This document shows, piece after piece, positions 9,146-16,540 of a stretch of 39,627 nt of DNA; within the stretch, counting starts at the first letter, position 1, and each line of letters begins with the position of its first letter. The position numbers and the translations under genes are program-made. The notes beneath the pieces are model-generated. The model saw nothing but the letters and a program-made list of their open reading frames with translations. It did not search any database and was not told where the DNA came from. The stretch is taken from assembly GCA_014799465.1 (NCBI GenBank), contig JAAVHZ010000026.1, forward strand, positions 1 through 39,627. The letters run 5' to 3'. The DNA comes from Lachnospiraceae bacterium (lineage in GTDB: Bacteria; Bacillota; Clostridia; Lachnospirales; Lachnospiraceae).

Positions 9146-10420
9146 ATGGATTTAAATAAAACAGGTGACGGCTATATTAAGTGTACTGCGGATAAATCCG
9201 AGCACATTATTATGGAGCAGATTACAAAGATAAATGCAAGTAATCTGAGTTTGCCGTGTATGAAAGACAGATATGAGGAAAATGTTCTATTTTATCATAT
9301 AGGTGACAATATTTCGATTACGGAATATTTAAAAAGTACAGTACTTGATTTTGAAAAATTAAAAACACTGGCAGTAAATCTGGCAGAAGTTTTTCTTGAA
9401 CTGGGGCAGATAGGATTTTCCGAGAAAAAGATACCGTCAGATATTAATTATGTGTTTATAAGCCCCAATACACAGCAGATTAAGGTTATTGAATGTCCTA
9501 TTGCCGAATATGAGGAAAGAAACAGTTATCAGAAGATAATGAACAGTATATGCAGAAAAGTTCATTCAAAAAAAGCATTTATAATAATAGGTTATATTAT
9601 GGAAGGCATAAATAGTCCTGATTTTAATCTGGGAAATTTCCTAAAAGATTTGAAAAGCACTGAAAATGTAAGCAGACCGAAGACGGGAAATGTTGTGCAA
9701 AAGCAGGTTATTGAAAAGGAAATAATAAGAAATACTACATCTTATGTTTTATGCGGAGTACTGGCAATACTTATGGAAACGGCAGCAGCAGTCATATTTC
9801 CATATATTTTTAAAAACTTGGGAATGGGAGAAGACAGATATATGTATTCGCTGCTTTTTACTGCATTACTTACGATAATAGTATTTATTATATGTAAAGC
9901 TGCCACATCAAAAGAAACTATAGAAAGTGTAAGGAACGTTGAACCGATAAGGCAGCAGCCTGTAATGCAGATGACACAGAAAACCTTAATTAATGAAAAT
10001 ACCATTGATGAAAAAAATGAACCTGTAAGACCGGCACAGCCTGATTTAGATAAAACCGGAATATTAGAAGAAGAGGTAGAGATAAATCCGGTAAAGAGAC
10101 AGGAAATGTATAACCGGAATAGTGTACCTACTGCATATCTTATTGATGAGGCAACAAATAAGCAGTATGAGATAAGAAAGAATTATTTCATGATAGGAAG
10201 AAGCGGCAGGTGTGACCTTGCAGTGGACAGCAGTGTTGTATCAAAGGAACATGCACAGATAATATATCAATCCGGCGATTTCTATATAAAAGATTTGAAA
10301 TCCAGTAATTTTACATATTTAAATAAGGCACAGATTGAGCCGGAAGAATTGTATAAGATAGAAAACGGTTCAAGAATAGGTTTTGGCAATAAATGGTATA
10401 TATTTAAGACAAGCCTGTAG
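9146..10420 (+). CDS. Membrane FHA-domain protein with degenerate kinase-like N-terminus
   Basis: There are three parts. Residues 1-190 resemble the DUF6382-type domain that often precedes FHA in Firmicutes (recognised by pattern only). Two membrane segments lie at about 198-220 and 233-252. An FHA domain occupies about 328-424 with GRS at the first loop, S-K-E-H in the second and an SSN...LN turn, all characteristic of phosphothreonine binding. Between the membrane segments and the FHA domain sits LDKTGILEE, with T304 in a context like the tails of the small membrane protein. The protein is likely a receptor for phosphorylated partners, comparable to Fha in T6SS. It lies between the J-domain gene and the second kinase. 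Confidence 0.8.
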   Translation: MDLNKTGDGYIKCTADKSEHIIMEQITKINASNLSLPCMKDRYEENVLFYHIGDNISITEYLKSTVLDFEKLKTLAVNLAEVFLELGQIGFSEKKIPSDINYVFISPNTQQIKVIECPIAEYEERNSYQKIMNSICRKVHSKKAFIIIGYIMEGINSPDFNLGNFLKDLKSTENVSRPKTGNVVQKQVIEKEIIRNTTSYVLCGVLAILMETAAAVIFPYIFKNLGMGEDRYMYSLLFTALLTIIVFIICKAATSKETIESVRNVEPIRQQPVMQMTQKTLINENTIDEKNEPVRPAQPDLDKTGILEEEVEINPVKRQEMYNRNSVPTAYLIDEATNKQYEIRKNYFMIGRSGRCDLAVDSSVVSKEHAQIIYQSGDFYIKDLKSSNFTYLNKAQIEPEELYKIENGSRIGFGNKWYIFKTSL

Positions 10421-10446
10421 CAGAAAGGTTAATAGATGGAAAGATA

Positions 10447-11307
10447 ATGAATGTCAGTATTTATGATATAGCTTTAAAGAAAAATACAATTATAAATTAC
10501 AGGTATACCATAAATGATTACATTTCATTTGGAAATACCACCATATTGTATCTGGCAGAAGACAGAGATACGAAGAGACAAGTGCTGGTTAAGGAATTGT
10601 ACCCGTTAAAGCTTGCAAACAGAGATTTAGACGGAAAGCGTCTGGTTATAAAAAACGATTTGGAAGATGAGTTTTATAAGATACGGGAAGGCTTTGCAAA
10701 TGAAATAAAGATTGTAAAGAAACTGGCATACGGAGAAATGGGACTTCAAGGGAGGGTTCCAAAATATATTAATGAGTTTGCCGAAAATGATACATTGTAC
10801 CTTGTGACAGATTATTTTGAAGGATTTGATTTGAAGCAGAGGATAGAAAAAGGTGAATGTCTTAATTTTAGAAAGATTTCTTATGAACTGGCTGATATAG
10901 TTCAGAGAGTCCATAATCAGGGAATACTCCATAGAGATATTAAGCTTTCAAATGTATTTATAAAAACTGATGGTACAGTGGCACTGCTTGATTTCGGTTC
11001 AGCATGCATCATAAGCGAGGAAAAGCAGTTTATAAAATATGCAAGTAATGGGTATTCGGCACCTGAAATGTATAAAAAAGAAGATAGTACATTGTATGCA
11101 GATATATATAGTATAGGTGCTGTAATGTATAAGATGCTCACAGGAGTTATTCCTGTAAGGGCGGACCTTAGAAAAGACAAAGAAATAAAGGATATAACCG
11201 AATATGTAAACATACCATGGCCATTAGCAGTCTGGATAATGAGGGCATTAGAATTAAATCCGAAAAAAAGGATAAAAAGTTTATCTATATTAAAATTTTT
11301 GCTATAA
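10447..11307 (+). CDS. Soluble Ser/Thr protein kinase with atypical glycine loop
   Basis: This is a kinase domain with almost nothing else (286 residues). The nucleotide loop is degenerate (SFGNTTILYLA instead of GxGxxG), but K49 in the LVKEL motif, H162-R163-D164, K166, N169 and DFG at 182-184 are all retained, so it should be active. There is no membrane helix, unlike the kinase at 488. Spacing to the FHA gene upstream is short and the sheath gene follows 49 bases downstream, making it the last signalling gene before the contractile core. Likely targets are cytoplasmic or FHA proteins of the system. The kinase fold is certain; the targets are not. Confidence 0.88.
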   Translation: MNVSIYDIALKKNTIINYRYTINDYISFGNTTILYLAEDRDTKRQVLVKELYPLKLANRDLDGKRLVIKNDLEDEFYKIREGFANEIKIVKKLAYGEMGLQGRVPKYINEFAENDTLYLVTDYFEGFDLKQRIEKGECLNFRKISYELADIVQRVHNQGILHRDIKLSNVFIKTDGTVALLDFGSACIISEEKQFIKYASNGYSAPEMYKKEDSTLYADIYSIGAVMYKMLTGVIPVRADLRKDKEIKDITEYVNIPWPLAVWIMRALELNPKKRIKSLSILKFLL

Positions 11308-11356
11308 CCTGATTTTCGGTATTTATATAAAATAAAAATAAGAAAGGATAAAAAAT

Positions 11357-13531
11357 ATGGACAATATTAAGCAGACAAACAGAACTATTTTATTTGAGGA
11401 GTTTAATCCGCAGAAGCTTGACTTAATAACAATGGTCGGAGATGTAAATAACATTGAAAGTCTTACAGATGACCAGATTAAGGAAATTAACGGAAAGCTT
11501 CTGGTAAAGGATTTTGATGATTTTTTAGAAAAATTTGAACCGGTTGTATATTCGTATTTTAATGCTGCGAATCAGAAGGTGTTATATACACTGGATAAGC
11601 CGGAACATATCCCACCGGAATATATTACAGAGATACCGCTTAATAAGAGAAATGATTTTTTAAATATGCTGTTTACTTTGATAGAAGCAAAGCGTTCACA
11701 GGGTGTTATAAACGTTGATTTTAAGTTTGAATCAATACTTGATATGATTTCACCTAAAAAAGTTATGGATGATATTAAACAGATACGAAAGGAAATTAAT
11801 TATCTTTATGACAAGCACGAGGGAATGGAAGATGGAGACCCTGCAAAGCTTGAGATAGCAGACAAATTAAACTATAAGTTTGAAGAGGCAAGCCAGAATT
11901 ATAATAATGTTATGGCGATGCTGCCATTGGCAATAGAGGATATTAAGACAAGGCTGTTGTTTACTAATTCTACGGAACAGAAAGATGCAGCACCTTTAAA
12001 AATCGGTGTACTCAGCATGAGTGATACAGGAGAACTTAAGGTACTGGAGGCTTCTACAGAGAAGAGAACAGAACTTGCAGAAATAGCAGAAAATACCAGT
12101 GCCGGACTTATAGAAACATTTAAAGATGATTATGATGCAGTGGTTCAGGATGAGCCGTCAGATTATGTAAGAAGTCTTGTGGTAAGGACATTCTGTCCGC
12201 TTACGGCAGTAATTGATAATCAGATAGATGTAGAAGCCGAGGCAGAAAAGTATAATACATATTTGGAATTTTATAAGGATGCAAAAGATGAGTTTGTTAA
12301 AACAGTTAAGCCGTTAGTAGAAAAAATTCTGGGTGTAAAAATGTTCTTTGAACAGTACAACACCAAGGAAAGAGGAATGAGACCTACACTGCTTATTACA
12401 AATACAACACTTGAAATGACAACAAAAAGCCTTAATCTTCCAAGAATTGAAACTTATTTAAATACAGTTAATTCAAAGACTGACTTCGACAATACAGTAT
12501 GGATTGCCATTGTGCCGGAGATAGATATAGAGTCAACGGGAAAAGTAGTGGTGAAAAGACAGCGATTCAAGGGAACTGAAAAATCCGCCGTATCATCAGG
12601 TAATACAATAGAAGGACTGACCACGTTAATGCGGGTGCTGATGGAGAATAAGGTACAGACATTCTTTAATTTTAAGTCAGATGAAGAGACTAACTTTAAC
12701 TATGTGGCAACTCAGGGCGTAGACAAATTTTTGGATAAATGTGAGATGTTAAAAGATAAAAAATATAGTGAATATCTTTCATGCTGTCTTCCTAACTTTA
12801 CTATTATTCCAAAAGATAAATCAGGTGTACTGATTGACAATAAGATAACAGTAAATGAACAGGGCGGAGCAGAGTTGTCAAAGGCAAGGGAAGATATTAT
12901 GAAACTTTGGCTCGAAGGTGTATTTGTTGGTGCATCATATGTTGCAGCCGGTATGGTGGCAGCATGGCAGTCTCCTGAATATTTAAGGACTATATTTAAG
13001 AATACTACACCAAAATATCCGGGTGTAAGATTTGATATTGAATCAGGGGAAAACGCATTAAGACTGTATACGACAATGGCACATGAGATAACAGGATTTA
13101 CCAACACAATAAAAAATGCAATAAACTCTAAGGGATTTGGCTTTGTGTTTGCTTCGGAAAATGCACGTTATCAGGGAAATGATATTAAAAATATAACAGT
13201 ATATAAATCAAGAACGCTGGCAATGGGTGATAATAACAGCTATGAATCAGTATATAAGACATTGGCTGCAACCTATATAGAAAGAATATTAAGATATGTT
13301 ACAAATGACTTTAAACAGGATAATGTAGTTAAATTTTTTAGTAATAATCCTGCAAGCCAGAAATCAATATGGTCAGCAGACAAAAACTTTGTAAATGCCA
13401 TTATTCAGGATGGTGATGATTTGGGATATTCAATAGATGAAGAAACGAATGTATGCAATATTAATCTTGGATTTAATGGCGATGTTAAAAATCTTGAGAT
13501 TGAGATTACAAAATCTACATCAACAATTTAG
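11357..13531 (+). CDS. Putative contractile sheath protein, TssB-TssC-like fusion
   Basis: This 724-residue cytoplasmic protein directly precedes the tube genes. Its length is close to TssB plus TssC (about 160 + 500). The first about 200 residues are mixed helix and strand and could match TssB. The remainder shows TssC-like features: a hydrophobic core helix around 517-535 (WLEGVFVGASYVAAG), a late helix around 640-655 (ERILRYVTNDF), and a final beta-rich tail (about 690-724) shaped like the C-terminal sheath arm with alternating hydrophobic residues. AGAAAGGA precedes the ATG. No signal or membrane segment is present. The assignment rests on order, size and pattern rather than recognisable identity, so a distant sheath family is the best reading. 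Confidence 0.6.
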   Translation: MDNIKQTNRTILFEEFNPQKLDLITMVGDVNNIESLTDDQIKEINGKLLVKDFDDFLEKFEPVVYSYFNAANQKVLYTLDKPEHIPPEYITEIPLNKRNDFLNMLFTLIEAKRSQGVINVDFKFESILDMISPKKVMDDIKQIRKEINYLYDKHEGMEDGDPAKLEIADKLNYKFEEASQNYNNVMAMLPLAIEDIKTRLLFTNSTEQKDAAPLKIGVLSMSDTGELKVLEASTEKRTELAEIAENTSAGLIETFKDDYDAVVQDEPSDYVRSLVVRTFCPLTAVIDNQIDVEAEAEKYNTYLEFYKDAKDEFVKTVKPLVEKILGVKMFFEQYNTKERGMRPTLLITNTTLEMTTKSLNLPRIETYLNTVNSKTDFDNTVWIAIVPEIDIESTGKVVVKRQRFKGTEKSAVSSGNTIEGLTTLMRVLMENKVQTFFNFKSDEETNFNYVATQGVDKFLDKCEMLKDKKYSEYLSCCLPNFTIIPKDKSGVLIDNKITVNEQGGAELSKAREDIMKLWLEGVFVGASYVAAGMVAAWQSPEYLRTIFKNTTPKYPGVRFDIESGENALRLYTTMAHEITGFTNTIKNAINSKGFGFVFASENARYQGNDIKNITVYKSRTLAMGDNNSYESVYKTLAATYIERILRYVTNDFKQDNVVKFFSNNPASQKSIWSADKNFVNAIIQDGDDLGYSIDEETNVCNINLGFNGDVKNLEIEITKSTSTI

Positions 13532-13548
13532 AAGATTTAAAAACGGTG

Positions 13549-13586
13549 TTGTACCCTAAAGGGTTCATTGTACTCTAAAGGGTTCA
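13549..13586. repeat. Two tandem 19-base repeats before the first tube gene
   Basis: Bases 13549-13567 and 13568-13586 are head-to-tail copies differing at one base; each contains the CTAAAGGGTTCA core, and the first has the palindrome CCCTAAAGGG. They fill most of the 82-base gap between the sheath stop and the tube ribosome site. Possible roles are a protein-binding site, an internal regulatory element or an mRNA processing signal that sets tube expression apart from the upstream genes. The function is unproven. Confidence 0.6.
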
Positions 13587-13600
13587 ATATAAAAAAAAAC

Positions 13601-13607
13601 AGGAGGT
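13601..13607 (+). promoter_or_regulatory. Strong ribosome binding site of first tube gene
   Basis: AGGAGGT is a near-consensus Shine-Dalgarno sequence six bases before the ATG at 13614, and is stronger than most in the locus. This fits the high copy number expected of an inner-tube subunit. Confidence 0.7.
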
Positions 13608-13613
13608 AAAAAA

Positions 13614-14021
13614 ATGAAGTATGAAGTAAAAGTTACAGGACCAGTCAGTGTTACACTGTCCCCTGATGAGGTGACAGCGGTGAAGTTCTACAGTGATTCA
13701 CCGGATGACAGTAATGCACGTTCAAGTGAATTAACAGTTTCAGCAACTGTGGAAGGAAAGATTCTCATTGATGCATTATCAGATGTACAGTCAGACCAAT
13801 TGGCTGCATGGTCTGTAAAAGACCATGAAGAAGAATCAGACTATGCAACTGTAGAAATTACATGTACAGGTGCTGATTCATCAGTTGCAAGAAAGGTAAC
13901 TTTAACAAGTGCATTTTTGGCTTCGTACTATGAATCTTTCAATGGAGGAAGTGCCATTGGAAAATTCAAGGCAGTATTTAAGCAGGTCAAAACAAAGAAT
14001 GCTGCAACAGCAGTAGAATAA
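13614..14021 (+). CDS. Tube protein 1 (Hcp/TssD-like)
   Basis: This small beta-rich protein of 135 residues has no signal peptide and an alternating strand pattern. Its shape matches bacteroidetal TssD/Hcp tube proteins: an N-terminal strand pair (YEVKVTGPVSVTLS), a central strand before a W-containing turn (DQLAAWSV), then TVEITC and a KVTLTSAFLASYYESF segment equivalent to the conserved K..FE.AF.V.Y.E strand. It lies directly behind the sheath gene and beside a second protein of the same design. The tube role is a structural inference supported by context. Confidence 0.65.
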   Translation: MKYEVKVTGPVSVTLSPDEVTAVKFYSDSPDDSNARSSELTVSATVEGKILIDALSDVQSDQLAAWSVKDHEEESDYATVEITCTGADSSVARKVTLTSAFLASYYESFNGGSAIGKFKAVFKQVKTKNAATAVE

Positions 14022-14039
14022 TAAGAAGGGAGAAAAGCA

Positions 14040-14423
14040 ATGAATTATACTTTAAAGGTAGACGGAAATGAAATAACCGGAACATCAGTTACATCAGTTG
14101 AGCTGGTTACAGAGATGGCAGAAGACGATGAAGGATATACACAGACATATAATGTGGGTATAAAAGTAAAAGGCAATATAGTATCTGAAAAAAGCCTTAC
14201 AGAACTTTTTAACTGGTCACTGGTTGCATCTGATGACCCTACTGCTTATAAACCGGTTGAAGTTTCATGTATTCATCAGGGCAAATCATCAAGAAACTAT
14301 AAACTTACAAAAGCTTTTGTAGTTGACTATGGTGAAGATCATAATGAAGCAGGTGAACCTACATATTATCTGTATGTAAAGCAGAAACGTTCAAACGAAG
14401 AAAAAGCTTCAGTGTGGAAGTAA
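14040..14423 (+). CDS. Tube protein 2 (Hcp/TssD-like)
   Basis: At 127 residues it shares the layout of the preceding gene: an opening YTLKVDGNEI strand, a central LFNWSL turn, VEVSC, and the closing KLTKAFVVDYGEDHNEAG segment, which strongly recalls TssD/Hcp proteins (K..AFV.DY.E). GAAGGGAG precedes the ATG, 18 bases after the previous stop. The two paralogues are clearly diverged, so they may build different tube parts, such as shaft and a spike-proximal ring, or a mixed tube. It is probably abundant and cytoplasmic until fired. Confidence 0.68.
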   Translation: MNYTLKVDGNEITGTSVTSVELVTEMAEDDEGYTQTYNVGIKVKGNIVSEKSLTELFNWSLVASDDPTAYKPVEVSCIHQGKSSRNYKLTKAFVVDYGEDHNEAGEPTYYLYVKQKRSNEEKASVWK

Positions 14424-14434
14424 AATTTATAAGG

Positions 14435-14460
14435 GGATATGGCGGCTAAACGCCATATCC
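14435..14460. other. 10-bp stem hairpin after the tube genes
   Basis: GGATATGGCG (14435-14444) and CGCCATATCC (14451-14460) are perfect reverse complements with a six-base loop, 11 bases past the tube 2 stop. No T-run follows, so full termination is unlikely. Such a hairpin may stabilise the 3' end of abundant tube mRNA or partly attenuate the downstream genes. Confidence 0.6.
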
Positions 14461-14487
14461 TGATATAAGAAATACGGGGTAAGAATC

Positions 14488-15060
14488 ATGGACAGGCATA
14501 TAAAAAAAGGTATTGCGGAAATATTTGATAAATTGGCATGGGCATGTATGGGTTCCCTCGTTACATGCATTATATATTTAAAGATAGATATAGTTATAAA
14601 AGTTATGCTTATAGCGGCAGTGGTGGCTATAGGTGCGGTATATATGGCAGTCGGGTATTATATGTCAATAAACAGACTGAAAATAAGAATTTCGGATGAC
14701 AATATCCAGACTACAAGAAAGGGAATAGAAAGCATAGTGCTGCTTAATGAAGAAAAGAAAGTAATTAAAAGTTTTAAAATTGTAGGAAAAGCAGGGCTTG
14801 TTATAGGAAAATCAGATGAAAATAATGTGGTGGATGTGGATTTATCGGATTTGGCTGTAAGTGAGACCATTTCTGCGGAACATGCAGTATTAAATTATTC
14901 AAACGGAAACTGGTATATAGAAGATTCAGATTCAGTGTCAGGAACTGCAGTAAGACGTTCATATGAAAATGATATCCACTATTTAAATAAATCGGAACAG
15001 ATAAAGTTAGAGCCACAGGATTACATATATGTCGGTAAGGCATTATTGCAGGTTATATAA
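14488..15060 (+). CDS. Membrane protein with cytoplasmic FHA domain
   Basis: The protein has 190 residues. Two hydrophobic segments at about 14-30 and 33-60 form a membrane hairpin; the FHA domain fills about 85-190. Its first loop reads VIGKS (Lys in place of the usual Arg), and the second has the canonical S-x-E-H (ISAEH) with a later SVSGTAVR turn in place of the NGT/N loop. Phosphothreonine binding is plausible but slightly altered. It opens the second signalling block straight after the tube genes and could tether phosphorylated components to the membrane. The ribosome site is weak (GGGG). Confidence 0.75.
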   Translation: MDRHIKKGIAEIFDKLAWACMGSLVTCIIYLKIDIVIKVMLIAAVVAIGAVYMAVGYYMSINRLKIRISDDNIQTTRKGIESIVLLNEEKKVIKSFKIVGKAGLVIGKSDENNVVDVDLSDLAVSETISAEHAVLNYSNGNWYIEDSDSVSGTAVRRSYENDIHYLNKSEQIKLEPQDYIYVGKALLQVI

Positions 15061-15088
15061 AAAATTACGCTAAGAATGGAGAATGAAT

Positions 15089-15637
15089 ATGGGACTTAAT
15101 CGATGTAAAAACGGACATATGTACAGTGCCAGAAAATATGGGGATACATGTCCGTATTGTAATACAGAACTTGACAGAAATTCAATGACAAATACGGCTT
15201 CAGGATTTTTTGTGGATGACCCGGATAAGACAATGCCGTTAATGGATGTTACAGGAGGTGCAGATCCGGTCACCGGATGGCTGGTGTGCATTGAAGGACC
15301 ACAGTATGGAAAAGATTTCAAAATAAAAGCAGGTAAAAATTTTATGGGCAGAGCCGATAATATGCAGATACAGATATTGGGTGATAATGCAATATCAAGG
15401 GTGAATCATGCGGCAATAGTATATGACAGTAAGAACAGGTCAACGTTTCTGATGCCGGGAGATTCACAGGGACTTGTATACCTTAATAATGAGGCTGTAT
15501 ATGCACCGGTGGAGCTTCATCAGTATTCGATTATTGAACTGGGTAAGAGTAAGTTCATTTTTATTCCATTATGCGGAGAGCATTTTGAGTGGGAAAATAA
15601 TAATGATGGTGACAGTGAAGGCATGGATGTATTTTAG
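15089..15637 (+). CDS. Zinc-ribbon FHA protein
   Basis: The N-terminus CKNGHMYSARKYGDTCPYC forms a short treble-cleft or zinc-ribbon with four potential ligands. An acidic linker contains DDPDKTMPLMD (T48 from this start), then an FHA domain lies at about 70-165 with MGRAD in the first loop, SRVNH in the second and a terminal LNN turn. I chose ATG 15089, because GGAGA at 15078-15082 is six bases before it but touches the alternative ATG at 15083. No membrane segment is present. The threonine in the linker is a candidate kinase site recognised by this or another FHA domain, an intramolecular switch like that of GarA (inference). Confidence 0.75.
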   Translation: MGLNRCKNGHMYSARKYGDTCPYCNTELDRNSMTNTASGFFVDDPDKTMPLMDVTGGADPVTGWLVCIEGPQYGKDFKIKAGKNFMGRADNMQIQILGDNAISRVNHAAIVYDSKNRSTFLMPGDSQGLVYLNNEAVYAPVELHQYSIIELGKSKFIFIPLCGEHFEWENNNDGDSEGMDVF

Positions 15638-15664
15638 TAAATGCATGTCAGAGAGGTGTAGAAT

Positions 15665-16525
15665 ATGCAGGAGATTTTTTTAAATCAATATACATGTATT
15701 GTCCTTCTTATCCTTTTTATAATTATATTTGCAGCACTTAATTTTATTATGAATATGGAGGATATTCCGTTTTTTAAGAAAAAAGGGGATGTTATAGACT
15801 TTATAGGAATTGGAATGGCACAGTACATAGGTACAAGAGAAAAACAGGATGATTCTTTTGATTCACAAAGGGACGGTAATATGGCATTTGCCATAGTTGC
15901 CGATGGAATCGGAGGATTTATGGATGGGGACATGGCAAGCCGGATAGCTGTGGATACCTTTATGGAAAACTACAGGCATGGCAATGTAAGAGACAATATA
16001 AATTATTTTTTTAACTCATCAGCTATGTCTGCCAATGAAAAAATCCGCAGGAAATTTCAGGATACGCCATGTGGCACAACTGTAGTTGCGGCACTTGTGG
16101 TAAATAAGAAACTTTACTTTATGTCGGTAGGTGACAGCATAATTGCGGTATTCAGAAATGGAAGGCTTATTCCGGTAAATACAAAACAAAATGTGGAAAA
16201 CTGGCTTGAGGAGCAGTACATATATGGAAAAATATCAAGGGAACAGGCACTTGGAAGCAAGAAAAACAGAAGATTAATGAATTATGTGGGATATGATGGA
16301 TTTAAGGCACCGGAGGTGTCAGATAAACCGGTGGAGTTAAGAACTGGAGATAAAGTACTTTTGTATTCGGATGGAGTGGAACTTCTGACACAGATAGAGA
16401 TGGAAAATATATTATCCAGAAAAATAAGTGTGCAGCAGAAGGCAGAAGAGATTATGAGAAAAATTATGAATAAGCGGGCTAAAAGCAAGGATAATTCCAC
16501 AGTTATAATATTAGATATACGATAA
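15665..16525 (+). CDS. Membrane-anchored PP2C protein phosphatase
   Basis: One N-terminal membrane helix (about residues 8-30) is followed by a full PP2C domain. Signature motifs are TREKQDDS at the start, VADGIGGFMDGDMAS with the metal-binding Asp and the DGxGG turn, the central GTTVVAAL, SVGDSIIAVF, YSDGVELL, and terminal KDNSTVIIL. It is therefore predicted to be active, unlike the adjacent homologue. The membrane anchor places it near the transmembrane kinase and FHA proteins. Two phosphatases for two kinases suggests paired, spatially separate switches: one soluble pair and one membrane pair. Confidence 0.86.
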   Translation: MQEIFLNQYTCIVLLILFIIIFAALNFIMNMEDIPFFKKKGDVIDFIGIGMAQYIGTREKQDDSFDSQRDGNMAFAIVADGIGGFMDGDMASRIAVDTFMENYRHGNVRDNINYFFNSSAMSANEKIRRKFQDTPCGTTVVAALVVNKKLYFMSVGDSIIAVFRNGRLIPVNTKQNVENWLEEQYIYGKISREQALGSKKNRRLMNYVGYDGFKAPEVSDKPVELRTGDKVLLYSDGVELLTQIEMENILSRKISVQQKAEEIMRKIMNKRAKSKDNSTVIILDIR

Positions 16526-16540
16526 GATTGGAAGGTATAT

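Noticed and set aside
488-11307. Ordinary PknB/PrpC cell-division regulator pair
   Set aside because: There are no PASTA repeats and no neighbouring rsgA, rlmN or penicillin-binding genes; the kinase and phosphatase genes run directly into the injection genes.
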